This document shows, piece by piece, positions 7,461 through 16,300 of a DNA stretch of 16,734 bases. Position numbers and translations under genes: made by a program. Below the pieces are notes generated by a model, which was given only the letters and a program-made list of their open reading frames with translations, was not told the origin of the DNA and did not search any database. How positions within the stretch are numbered: position 1 is the first letter of the stretch; the number at the start of each line of letters is the position of its first letter. This DNA is from Candidatus Parcubacteria bacterium (GTDB lineage Bacteria; Patescibacteriota; Patescibacteriia; Patescibacteriales; UBA12075): assembly GCA_023140595.1 (NCBI GenBank), contig JAGLLI010000051.1, positions 1 through 16,734 on the forward strand, read 5' to 3'.

Positions 7461-8645
7461 ATGAAAATACTTTGGTTAACATGGAAAGATAAAAAAAATC
7501 CGCTTGCAGGCGGAGCTGAAGACGTGAATGAGGAATTGGCAAAAAGATTGGTTGCTGACGGACATGAGGTTTTGTTTTTGGTTGGGGGATTTACTTACGT
7601 AGAGGCACATTCTGTAGAGACACATTGCAATGTGTCTCTACAGAATGCGTCTGACAATACTGATACAAAAATACATCCCAATGGTTTTAAAATAATCAGG
7701 CTTGGAAATAGATTTTCAGTTTATTGGCATGTTTATAAATATTATAAAAAAAATTTGCAAGACTGGGCGGATTTGGTAATTGATGAAATTAATACTGTTC
7801 CGTTTTTTGCTAAATTTTATGTAAAAGAAAAAAATATATTATTTATTCATCAGCTTGCGAGAGAAATTTGGTTTTATGAAATGATGACACCTTTTAATTT
7901 AATCGGTTATTTGGCAGAGCCTGTTTATTTATGGCTATTGCGAAAAAGCAAAGTAATAACAGTTTCAGAAAGCACAAAAAATAATCTTGTAAAATTCGGT
8001 TTTAAAAAAGAAAATATTAATATTATCAGCGAGGGCATAGAGATTGCTCCAGTTAACGAATTAGAAAATTGTAAAGTTATAAAATATAAAATGCCAACAA
8101 TGCTGAGCTTAGGCGCTTTTAGGGGCATGAAGAGAACTGTCCATATAGTTAAGGCTTTTGAGTTAGCTAAGAAAAAAATGCCTGAATTAAAATTGATTAT
8201 GGCAGGGGACACAAGCGGTAAATATGGAAAAAAGGTTCTTGATAAAATCGCAAGATCAAAATATGGCGGATCAGTTGAGGTTTTGGGACGAGTCAATAAG
8301 AGCAAAAAAATTGAGTTAATGCGAAAATCGCATTTAATTTGCGTTACTTCAGTACGAGAAGGCTGGGGTTTAATTGTTACAGAAGCAAACAGCCAGGGAA
8401 CTCCTGCTGTTGTTTATGATGTTGCGGGACTTAGAGACAGTGTAAGGCATAATAAAACCGGAATTGTATGCGCGAAAAATAATCCAGATGTTTTAGCGAA
8501 AAATATTATAAATTTATTAAATAATAAAGATAATTATAATAAATTAAGAAAAAATGCTTGGGAGTGGAGCAAGAAAATTAATTTTGAAAATAGTTATAAT
8601 GATTTTAAAAAAATAATTGACAATTTTTATGAAAAAAGATTTTAA
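7461..8645 (+). CDS. GT4-family glycosyltransferase containing an in-frame palindromic insert
   Basis: This 394-residue GT-B enzyme has an N-terminal domain with LAGGAEDVNEELAKRLVADGHEV (glycine-rich acceptor loop, 16-38), a C-terminal domain starting near MLSLGAFRGMKRT (214-226), and the GT4 EX7E motif E300-GWGLIVT-E308, followed by SQGTPAVVYD. It transfers a sugar from a nucleotide sugar to a lipid-linked acceptor at the cytoplasmic face. Residues about 46-65 are encoded by a palindromic DNA element (7608-7647) and lie in the loop after the second N-terminal strand, which should tolerate an insert. The last residues, YEKRF, are encoded by the same bases that match the start of the radical SAM gene 790 bases downstream, in another frame. 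It begins 8 bases after the preceding gene. Confidence 0.92.
   Translation: MKILWLTWKDKKNPLAGGAEDVNEELAKRLVADGHEVLFLVGGFTYVEAHSVETHCNVSLQNASDNTDTKIHPNGFKIIRLGNRFSVYWHVYKYYKKNLQDWADLVIDEINTVPFFAKFYVKEKNILFIHQLAREIWFYEMMTPFNLIGYLAEPVYLWLLRKSKVITVSESTKNNLVKFGFKKENINIISEGIEIAPVNELENCKVIKYKMPTMLSLGAFRGMKRTVHIVKAFELAKKKMPELKLIMAGDTSGKYGKKVLDKIARSKYGGSVEVLGRVNKSKKIELMRKSHLICVTSVREGWGLIVTEANSQGTPAVVYDVAGLRDSVRHNKTGIVCAKNNPDVLAKNIINLLNNKDNYNKLRKNAWEWSKKINFENSYNDFKKIIDNFYEKRF
7599..7653 (+). repeat. Nested palindromic element inside the GT4 gene
   Basis: The core is a perfect 40-bp palindrome: CATTCTGTAGAGACACATTG at 7608-7627 is the exact reverse complement of 7628-7647. Partly degenerate outer arms (GTAGAGGCACATT at 7599-7611; AATGCGTCTGAC at 7643-7654) look like a second, nested copy of the same unit, giving a 15-base direct period on the left side. 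The element is more GC-rich than its surroundings and begins on a codon boundary (His50), adding about 18-20 residues without breaking the frame. This resembles Rickettsia palindromic elements in style, not in sequence. No second copy was seen in the window. Confidence 0.85.
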
Positions 8646-8709
8646 AAATAATATTGATATTATAAATTTGTTGTCAAAGAATGGAATTATAAATTTGATT
8701 TTTAATTAA
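8629..8709 (+). pseudogene. Internally deleted remnant of the radical SAM gene
   Basis: Bases 8629-8663 are identical to 9418-9452 (the first 35 bases of the radical SAM gene). Bases 8655-8684 are identical to 9741-9770 (codons 109-117 of that gene). The two matches overlap over TGATATTAT, a 9-base microhomology, so the segment reads as a copy in which codons 11-109 were removed in frame. It still forms a 26-codon open frame ending at 8709. An 11-base match (8684-8694) to the 3' end of the gene (GAATTATAAAT near 10539) may mark a second deletion, but could be chance in such AT-rich DNA. It overlaps the end of the GT4 gene by 17 bases and is unlikely to encode a functional product. Confidence 0.75.
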
Positions 8710-8723
8710 ATAAATAAAAAACT

Positions 8724-9416
8724 ATGATAAAAAAATATTTGGAAAAATTATATAGCGATTCTGAGAAATTAAATATTCAGAATATCTCAGTATTGCTTGA
8801 AAAAAACAATCAAGCGAATTTTCTTGATCTTGGATGCGATGACGGCGCTCTGTCCGTAAAATTCGCGAAACAAATTGGTACAAAGAATATTTATGGAGTT
8901 GATGTTGTTGATAAAAGTATTGAAATGGCAAAAGACAAAGGAGTCAAAATAAAAAAATTTGATTTAAACGGTAAATTTGATTTTGAAGATAATTTTTTCG
9001 ACGCAATCCATGCTAATCAGGTAATAGAACATTTGAACACTTCAGATAATTTTCTTTCAGAGATTTATAGAATATTAAAACCAAATGGATATGTTGTAAT
9101 TAGCACTGAAAATGCCAGCAGCTGGTGCAACATTTTTTCCGGTATTATGGGATGGCAGATTTTTTCGCTTACGAATTTTTCAAATAAGGCGCAAGGAATT
9201 GGAAATCCGCTTGCTCTTCACAAAGACAGAATAGCGCATTTAGAATCGTGGAATCATGTTCGCATTTATAATATTCGCGGATTAAAAGAATATTTTGAGA
9301 TTTTGGGATTTAAAATAGAAGAAATTAAAGGTGCCGGATATTTTCCATTGCCAAGTTTTTTTGGGAATATAGACAAAACTCATTGTCATTTTATGACTTT
9401 TAAAATTAGAAAATAA
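8724..9416 (+). CDS. Class I SAM-dependent methyltransferase
   Basis: This 230-residue protein has the Rossmann methyltransferase motif I FLDLGCDDG (33-41), an acidic motif II GVDVVD (58-63), FDAIHANQVIEHL (motif IV region, about 90-102) and ILKPNGYVVIST (motif V-VI). Length and motifs fit Methyltransf_11/23-type enzymes that O-methylate sugars or modify small molecules in glycan clusters. The C-terminal half (HKDRIAHLESWNHVRIYN) keeps the His-rich substrate-lid region often seen in such enzymes. The sugar target cannot be read. The gene lies between a decayed copy and the intact copy of the start of the radical SAM gene, which suggests that it was inserted there or that the neighbour was duplicated around it. 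The stop codon is one base before the next ATG. No Shine-Dalgarno motif is present. Confidence 0.92.
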   Translation: MIKKYLEKLYSDSEKLNIQNISVLLEKNNQANFLDLGCDDGALSVKFAKQIGTKNIYGVDVVDKSIEMAKDKGVKIKKFDLNGKFDFEDNFFDAIHANQVIEHLNTSDNFLSEIYRILKPNGYVVISTENASSWCNIFSGIMGWQIFSLTNFSNKAQGIGNPLALHKDRIAHLESWNHVRIYNIRGLKEYFEILGFKIEEIKGAGYFPLPSFFGNIDKTHCHFMTFKIRK

Positions 9417-9417
9417 T

Positions 9418-10560
9418 ATGAAAAAAGATTTTAAAAATAATATTGATATTATTAAGAAAATTTATTTGGCCTTGGCTTTTCCGCGCACTGCCAAAAATTT
9501 GGCAATGGATAAGATTTTATCTCGCAAGAGAACGCCGTTTCCGCGCATAATTACCATGTTTATAACAAACAAATGCAATCTTAGCTGTGATGGATGTTTA
9601 AACGCCGCTTATAGAAATAAGCATATTGCAGAGGAACAGATTACGCTTAGGCACATTAAAAAAATATTGCCTGAATTAAAAAAATACAAGCCAATGTTTT
9701 ATATTACCGGCGGAGAAGCTTTAATTAATAAGCATACTTTTGATATTATAAATTTGTTGTCAAAGAATGGGATTATTACAGCTATGTCAACCAATGGATT
9801 TTTTTTGCCTGAGAATGTTGAAAACATATTAAATTCGGGTTTGAATTTTTTGTCTGTGTCCTTGGATCATTATGACAAGGAAATTCATAACAAAGTAAAA
9901 GGCAATAACACGGAAACTTTTGATCGCGCCGTTAGCGGAATTAAAAGTTTAATTAACAAAAGAAATAATTTAAAAAAATTGTCATTAAATATTAAAATAA
10001 ATACTGTTATACGGAAAGAAAATTATAATGAATTGCCAAAGATTTATGATTTTGTTGAGAACTTGGGCGCTGATGAATTGTGCATTCAGCATTATAGTTT
10101 TTATACGGCTAAAATGCAAAAAATTATTATGCGCTATATGGAAAAAAATAATTTAGGCGAATATAGAGACGGCGTTTTGATTGATAAAGATTATTATTTA
10201 AATTCAGAGCAGGTTGAAGAATTAAAAACCGGTTTTAAAAAGATTCGTAATAAGGTAAAAACTTGCAAAACAAAATTATCAGAAAGACCGGCAATTAATA
10301 ATTTGGAAAAATATTATGCGGGAATATTTCCAAACAAAAATTCGTTTTGTTCGTCTCCGCTTAATTCTTTAAGCATATTGGGCAATGCTAATGTTTGTTT
10401 GTGTTTTGGCAATAAAATGGGGAATTTGAATGATAATGCCAGTTTAAAGAATATGTGGGATTCTGAAAAGGCAAGAGAATTTCAAGACAGGATTGCAAAA
10501 GACGGATTTTTACCGCCATGTTTCGGATGCCACAGTTTGAATTATAAATATAATAATTAA
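9418..10560 (+). CDS. Radical SAM/SPASM protein
   Basis: This 380-residue protein has the radical SAM cluster motif C53-x3-C57-x2-C60 (CNLSCDGC) for a 4Fe-4S cluster that cleaves S-adenosylmethionine, then the SAM-binding GGE (98-100), STNG (124-127) and SVSLD (146-150). A C-terminal SPASM-like region has cysteines 311, 327, 329, 368 and 371, so at least one auxiliary cluster is expected. SPASM proteins modify peptides, or reduce and epimerise sugars and other small molecules. In a glycosyltransferase operon a sugar- or lipid-modifying role is most likely, but no peptide substrate gene is visible and the reaction is unknown. One base separates it from the methyltransferase and five bases from the next gene. 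A broken copy of its 5' part lies at 8629-8709. Confidence 0.93.
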   Translation: MKKDFKNNIDIIKKIYLALAFPRTAKNLAMDKILSRKRTPFPRIITMFITNKCNLSCDGCLNAAYRNKHIAEEQITLRHIKKILPELKKYKPMFYITGGEALINKHTFDIINLLSKNGIITAMSTNGFFLPENVENILNSGLNFLSVSLDHYDKEIHNKVKGNNTETFDRAVSGIKSLINKRNNLKKLSLNIKINTVIRKENYNELPKIYDFVENLGADELCIQHYSFYTAKMQKIIMRYMEKNNLGEYRDGVLIDKDYYLNSEQVEELKTGFKKIRNKVKTCKTKLSERPAINNLEKYYAGIFPNKNSFCSSPLNSLSILGNANVCLCFGNKMGNLNDNASLKNMWDSEKAREFQDRIAKDGFLPPCFGCHSLNYKYNN

Positions 10561-10565
10561 TTTTT

Positions 10566-11381
10566 ATGAATAATCAATTAGTTTCAATTATTGTTATAAC
10601 CAAGGATTCATCTGAATTTTTAGAAGTATGCCTGAGATCAATCAAAAAGCAAACTTATAAAAATATTGAGTTAATCGTGGTTGATAATTTTTCAGGCGAC
10701 AGAACAGTTGAAATTGCCAAAAAATATACAAATAAAGTTTTTATCAAAGGTCATGAAAGATCGGCACAGTTTAATTTTGGAGTTGAAAAAAGCAATGGTG
10801 AATTTCTTTACAGAGTTGACAGCGATTTTATTTTAGACAAAGAAGTTGTCTGGCAGTGTTTGAATAAAATCAATGAAGGTTTTGACGCGGTTGTTGTGCA
10901 TAACAGCCCTGATGTAAGAGTTAGTTGGATTGCTAAAATTAGGAAATTTGAAGTTGATATGTATAAATACGATATTACTCATTCAGCCGCGAGATTTTTA
11001 AAAAAAGAAGTTTTTCAAAAAATCAGAGGTTATAATGAGGCAATTATAGCCGGTGAAGATTATGATTTTCAAAATAAATTAAATAAAGTAAATTATAAAA
11101 CCGGTTTTATTGGCGCTGAAGCATTGCATTTGGGCGAGCCAAAAAGTTTTTTAAAGCATTTAATGAAATATTATGAATATGGCAAGGACTTTGTGAATTA
11201 TAAAAGCGAAAACGAGAATGAGTCAAAAAGTCAATTAAAGTTTATTCGCAATATTTATTTAAAAAATTGGAAAAAATTTATTTTCCACCCGATTTTGGGG
11301 TTGAGTTTTATTATTTATAATTTTTTTAAGTTTGGCTTTGGAGGAGCCGGATATTTAATCGGAATAATAAAAAAAATATGA
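10566..11381 (+). CDS. GT2-family glycosyltransferase
   Basis: This 271-residue protein has a GT-A fold start VSIIVITKDSSEFLEVCLRS (6-25), the nucleotide-binding VVDNFSGDRT (38-47), the metal-binding DSD (85-87) and the acidic GED (163-165) that commonly supplies the catalytic base in GT2 enzymes. A weakly hydrophobic C-terminal segment (about 240-268, with FIIYNFFKFGFGGAGYLIG) suggests membrane association. It would transfer one sugar to the growing lipid-linked glycan in the cytoplasm. Donor and linkage are unknown. The last four bases (ATGA) overlap the deacetylase gene, typical of translational coupling. Confidence 0.92.
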   Translation: MNNQLVSIIVITKDSSEFLEVCLRSIKKQTYKNIELIVVDNFSGDRTVEIAKKYTNKVFIKGHERSAQFNFGVEKSNGEFLYRVDSDFILDKEVVWQCLNKINEGFDAVVVHNSPDVRVSWIAKIRKFEVDMYKYDITHSAARFLKKEVFQKIRGYNEAIIAGEDYDFQNKLNKVNYKTGFIGAEALHLGEPKSFLKHLMKYYEYGKDFVNYKSENENESKSQLKFIRNIYLKNWKKFIFHPILGLSFIIYNFFKFGFGGAGYLIGIIKKI

Positions 11382-12169
11382 GATTTATTATTACAATAGA
11401 CGACGCGGATGAAAAAACCCTTAAGCTTTTTTTAAGCGAGAGAGTTAATTTTCCAATGGTTGTCGGTGTTCCGGCTGGATTGATTGGTAAGAAATTTGAA
11501 AATAGAAATATAGCGTCCAAAGAATTGATTGTTGACGCTATGCAAAATTTAAATATGGAAATAGCATCGCACGGCTATTACCATATTACGCCTGCTTATA
11601 ATATTCGTGAAAAAATAAAAAAAACTTTTTCAAGAGTAAAATTATTTCCTGATAAAACTGACTATTTTTTCAGGATATTAAATTTTTTTGAGTTTAAAAA
11701 AGATAATGAAAATAAAAAAGAAATTTTTGAGTTTAAAAAAACCAGAGAAATTATTGATTCAAAACATACGTTGGAAAAAATTTTTAAAAAGAAAATTATT
11801 ACCTTTTTATATCCCGGAGGTTATCTTGATAAAGATATTTTAAGCTCTGTTTCAAAAAATTATGACTTTGCCAGAACTTCGGAAATAGGAACAAATTTTG
11901 TTGAAGATTTAAGCGATAATTCAAAAAAAATTCTACTTAACACGATTTCGTTTAGCAAGCATACGAATTTTTCAAAAGTAGAGAAATATTATAAAAAACT
12001 TTTAGAAAAAGAAAAACAAAGCAAAAAAGAATTTTTAATTATAGAAGCATATCATATTATTTCAAAGTCGGATAACGGCTGCTTGTATAGCTGTTTATTT
12101 GATGATTTTAAGCGCCATTGCGAATTTTTAAAAAGCATTGGAAAAATTAATAAATTTTTAGATTTTTAA
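11378..12169 (+). CDS. NodB-homology polysaccharide deacetylase-like protein
   Basis: This 263-residue protein carries the carbohydrate esterase 4 metal triad: TIDDAD near the N-terminus (D8/D9, equivalent to TFDDG), H65-x3-H69 in EIASHGYYHI, and FLYPGG (143-148), equivalent to the RxPxG motif. These enzymes remove N-acetyl groups from sugars using a metal ion. There is no signal peptide, so the reaction would be on a cytoplasmic lipid-linked intermediate, unlike classical exported peptidoglycan deacetylases. A 13-residue stretch (about 104-121, FEFKK twice) comes from a small in-frame duplication. The order GT2-deacetylase-GT4 suggests that deacetylation of an N-acetyl-sugar is a step of glycan building. 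The start is fixed by the overlap and by the first strand. Confidence 0.85.
   Translation: MRFIITIDDADEKTLKLFLSERVNFPMVVGVPAGLIGKKFENRNIASKELIVDAMQNLNMEIASHGYYHITPAYNIREKIKKTFSRVKLFPDKTDYFFRILNFFEFKKDNENKKEIFEFKKTREIIDSKHTLEKIFKKKIITFLYPGGYLDKDILSSVSKNYDFARTSEIGTNFVEDLSDNSKKILLNTISFSKHTNFSKVEKYYKKLLEKEKQSKKEFLIIEAYHIISKSDNGCLYSCLFDDFKRHCEFLKSIGKINKFLDF
11685..11740 (+). repeat. 39-base-period direct repeat within the deacetylase gene
   Basis: A 17-base string (TTTTTGAGTTTAAAAAA) occurs at 11685-11701 and again at 11724-11740. The offset of 39 bases (13 codons) keeps the frame and gives FEFKK at residues 104-108 and 117-121. It lies in a charged linker between the H-x3-H and PGG motifs. Confidence 0.7.
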
Positions 12170-12191
12170 ATAAAAATATAATTTAATATAT

Positions 12192-13373
12192 ATGAAAATA
12201 TATCATATAGAATTCGCGAAAATAGGAACCGATATCAGCGGCGGAGAGATTTGCATGCTTAAAAATATAAAGTATTTTAAATCCAAGGGTTTGAAGAATA
12301 TTTTGTTGACAACAGAGAATGGGAGATATACATACAAAAAACTCGGGTTATGCGAAGATGAATTTTTAGAATACAAAATAATTAAAGCCTATCATCATGA
12401 AAAAAAATATCATATTTTTATTTTGTATCTTTTAAGAATTATAAAATCAGTCAAGCTGGTAAAAAATATCGCAGTAAAAGATGATGATGTTCTTGTTTGC
12501 AGTTCTGAATTTTTCCCAGATTCCATTCCTTTTTATTTTTTGGCAAAAAAAAATAAAAAAGCAAAATTATTTTATTGGTTTCATATGCTTGCTCCAAATA
12601 TTTTCAAAGGCTATGAAGGCCACTTTACCGGAAAATTTCAAATGCCGAAATTAACCATTATTCATTATAAATTAAATCAATTGCTATATAGACAATTAAC
12701 GTTTAGCAGTGGTATTATTTTGACAGTAAATTTTTATTATAAAAATATATTGCGCAAGAAATATTTTAAAAATAAAATTTATGTAATAAAAAAATTTGGC
12801 GGAATTGATGCCTTGAATATAAAGCAAGAAAATAAAAAGTATGATTTAATTTGGCTGGGAAGATTTCATCAACAGAAAGGCCTTTTTGAGTTGCTTAAAA
12901 TAGTAGATATATTAAGAAAAAAAAAGAAAGATATTAAAATTGTTATTTTGGGCGGCGCAAATGATAAAATTAAAAAAGCATTTTTTAAGAAAATTAAAGC
13001 TAAAAATTTAGGCAAGCATATTGAATATAAAGGAGTTATTACGGGGGGCGAAAGGTTTAAATATATGAAGCAATCAAAAATATTTTTAATGCCAAGCCTT
13101 TATGAAAGTTTCGGCATAGTTAATTTGGAGGCGATGAAATGTGGCTTGCCTGTTGTAGCTTACAATTTGCCGGTTTTTGATGTTTTTAAAAAAGGCATGA
13201 TAAAAGTTGATATTTTGGATAATAAAAAAATGGCTGATGAAATTTTAAGGTTATTAAAAGACAGCGAATATTATAAAAAAATCAGCAACGAAGCATTAAA
13301 ATTTTCCAGCGAGTTTTCATGGGAAAAAACAGGGGAGGAAATTTATAGCTTACTAACAAGCAACAGCGAGTAA
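12192..13373 (+). CDS. GT4-family glycosyltransferase
   Basis: This 393-residue GT-B glycosyltransferase has a glycine-rich acceptor loop near the N-terminus (GTDISGGEICMLKN, 12-25), a C-terminal donor domain opening with YDLIWLGRFHQQKGLFELL (217-235), VVILGG-like nucleotide strand (250-255) and the EX7E motif E305-SFGIVNL-E313, followed by AMKCGLPVVAY. These features put it in the GT4 family (retaining enzymes using nucleotide sugars). It is very rich in lysine, isoleucine and asparagine, matching the AT bias of the operon. It has no signal peptide or clear membrane helix, so it acts at the inner face of the membrane. It shares little visible sequence with the GT4 enzyme at 7461, so it probably adds a different sugar. 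The gap to the next gene is 12 bases. Confidence 0.92.
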   Translation: MKIYHIEFAKIGTDISGGEICMLKNIKYFKSKGLKNILLTTENGRYTYKKLGLCEDEFLEYKIIKAYHHEKKYHIFILYLLRIIKSVKLVKNIAVKDDDVLVCSSEFFPDSIPFYFLAKKNKKAKLFYWFHMLAPNIFKGYEGHFTGKFQMPKLTIIHYKLNQLLYRQLTFSSGIILTVNFYYKNILRKKYFKNKIYVIKKFGGIDALNIKQENKKYDLIWLGRFHQQKGLFELLKIVDILRKKKKDIKIVILGGANDKIKKAFFKKIKAKNLGKHIEYKGVITGGERFKYMKQSKIFLMPSLYESFGIVNLEAMKCGLPVVAYNLPVFDVFKKGMIKVDILDNKKMADEILRLLKDSEYYKKISNEALKFSSEFSWEKTGEEIYSLLTSNSE

Positions 13374-13385
13374 AAAAATTATTTT

Positions 13386-16300
13386 ATGCATGGTTTATTT
13401 CAAAAAATTTTATTTAACATAAAAAATATTTTAAACAAAAAATTAATCAAAATATTTTTTTTATATTTATTAATTTATATATTAATATTATATGCTGTTA
13501 GAAACGGTTTTGGACAATACTGGGATTTGACTTTTCCTTATTTTAAGGAGCATATTAAAAATATTTTTTTAAACAGGAGCTTTAGCTGGACAGAATTAAA
13601 TTTTGGACAGCCATTAGATTATTCAACTGATTATATACTGAGATTTTTTTTGTCTTTATTCGATTTTTTAAATCCTGAAATATTCAGATATTGTTTATAC
13701 ATATTATTATTTTCTTTTAGCTCTTTCGGAGTTTTTTTAATTATTAATAAAAAATTAACATCAACTTGGGCGTTTTTTTTAGGGCTAATCGCTTTAATTA
13801 ATCCTGCTATTTTTTATAAATTTATTGCCGGTCATTTTAATTATTCTGTGTCATATTTGATTTTTATATATTTAATATATTATTTGCTGTTTAAATTTAA
13901 AAAAGATTTAAAAAGCGCTTTAATTGTAGGATTATTATTATCGTTTATCGGAGCTCAAATTCAATTTTTTGTAATAGGTTTTTTATTTGTGATTTTGTTT
14001 TTTTGCTTCAATTTTAATAAATTTAACTTAAAGCATTTTATTATTATTTGTTTATTGCCATTTTTAATAAATTTAATGTGGCTGTCAAATTTTATTTTGG
14101 GAGTAAACGAAATGTCAGAAGTCAGCGGCGCTGCCGCCAAAGTAAGTTTCGCGGATTCGCAAAAAATGGATTTTCTTAATGTTTTTAATTTATCTTTTTC
14201 AAAGGCTACTTTGATAGATAGATTTTATCAAATTCAATATTTATATTTTTTTACCGTGTTTTTTATATTTTTGTTCTTGTTTTTGTTAAAAAATAAAATA
14301 AAAGACAAAATTGCCAGTTTCTTTTTTACTTGTTTAATGATTTTAATGATTTTAAGCACCGGAATATATTTTTCATTTCAAATTTGGCCTATAAAAATTT
14401 TATATCCAATGTTTAGGGAAGTCGGTCATTTTGCCCCTTTAATTATTTTGTTATTAATTTTTTCTATTAGCACAGTTATTAAGAAGGGGAAAATGAAAAC
14501 TGTATTTTTTTATTTTATAATAATATTTTTTGTTATTAATTTAATCCAATTTTATAAATATCCTCATGCGATAAATTTTTCCCATGTCAGATCGCAATTT
14601 AATGATTTTGAAAAAAACAATAAAGAAGATAATTCCGTGTATCGTATTTTGTATTATCCTTTTTTTGGACAATATTCCATTAGCGACGTAAACGTAAAAA
14701 CAGATAACGGTTTTTTATTAAATAATACCGGATATGATAGTTTTATTAAATTTTCAGGAAAAGATTTCGCGCATAATCCGACAGCATCAAATTTTAAAAA
14801 TTCTATTCAATACAAGTTATTAAAAACTTATGATATAGAAAATTTAAGAAAATATAATATAAAATATATTTATGATTTTTCAGATATTTATGAATCTAAT
14901 TATGAAAAATATGTGCCATCGCATGTTTATGATAATAATTTAAGCTTAATAAAAAATGATAAAGATTTTTTTAATAAGCTGATAAAAAATAATCCAGGAC
15001 AGTTAGAAAGAATTAATGAAAATATTTTGCGTGTTAAGGATTACGCGCCTAGAATTTTTTCTTTGGATAATATTTTTTTGCTTTTAAATTCGGATAACGA
15101 AAAATATGATATTTCAAATTTTGCTAAAAATATTTTGAAAAAAGATTTTTACTATATCGCGAGTAATGATGCCGCGAATAATAACACAACAGCGACATTT
15201 CCTGTTTTATCTGATATTTTTAAAGACGTTCAAAAAAATAGCGTTAAAGACGGCAGAGTATTAGATAAAAATAGATTGTTAAATAAAAATAATTTAAATT
15301 TTCTTTATATTAACGAAGCCAAAACAAGTCTTTATTGTTTAACGGATAATGATAAAATAAAATTTTATACTAAGCATGGAAATAATTTATTAATTAACAA
15401 CAAACATCTTGATATTAAAAATATTAAAGAAGAGATTTTATTTGAAGATACACTTGACGCAAATAAAAAATATTATATTTACCTCGGAACGCAATTAATA
15501 TTAATTCAAAAAGATAATGAGCAAAATTTAGGAATAATTGGCAAAAGTGACACCCAAAGATTATATTCAACAAACAATAAAAATTTTATTCCAAACGCTT
15601 CATTTCAAGAGGGATTGTGGGATAAAGAGGTCGGAGATTGCAATGCTTATGATAACAATCCTGTTTTAAATATGAAAATAGGAATTACTGGAAACGCCTT
15701 TGCGGGAATAGAAAAATTAGATTCTATAAATAGCGAAGAAAATCAATATTTACAGTTGGAAGCAATCAGGCATATTGCCTGTACAACAAATGAATTTTTA
15801 GTTCAAGCGAACGCGGATTATTTGTTCAGTTTTGACTATCAAAGTCCAAACGCGAAAAACGCAGGCTATTATTTGCAGTTTAATGATCTAGATAAAACAA
15901 CCATTAGCGAGAGAATATTTATATCAGATACAAACTGGAATACTTTTAGTAAAAAAATAAAAACGCCTGTTGGCGCGACATCCGCAAGATTGTATTTATA
16001 TGCTTATTCGGCGGACGAAAAAACAAATATTATTAATCGTTACGATAATTTTTCTTTGTTAAAATTGGATTTGGAAAAAGAAATAAAAATAGAATACAGG
16101 CCTGAATTTGAAAAGAAAGAAATTGAATTGACAGGTGATAATATTTTTGAATATGTTGATTCTTATTATGATTACAAGAATATTGTTCCAAACGGATCTT
16201 TTGAAAACGGATTATGGTCGGAAACTGTCGGAGATTGCAATAATTATGATGATAATCCAAAATTGGCAATTAAATTAATCAATGATTCAAGCGACGGTAA

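Noticed and set aside
7608..7647. A transcription terminator or operator
   Set aside because: The palindrome is perfect but lies deep inside a coding gene, has no T-run after it, and is translated in frame. An inserted repeat explains it better.
7599..7654. CRISPR repeat
   Set aside because: There is a single locus with nested arms and no spaced array of direct repeats, and no cas gene is present.
6576..8305. Several minus-strand open frames of 100-126 codons inside the glycosyltransferase genes
   Set aside because: They are opposite-frame shadows of genes with intact catalytic motifs; their translations are low-complexity and have no domain.
8629..8709. A regulatory leader peptide or toxin-like small gene
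   Set aside because: The 26-codon frame is fully explained as two exactly matching pieces of the radical SAM gene, so a dedicated small gene is less likely.
8722..8931. Minus-strand open frame opposite the methyltransferase start
   Set aside because: The plus strand holds the SAM-binding motif LDLGCDDG here; the minus frame has no recognisable feature.
16033..16269. Minus-strand open frame of 78 codons near the end of the window
   Set aside because: It overlaps the second half of the uninterrupted 1,116-codon plus-strand frame that carries the duplicated modules, so it is a shadow.
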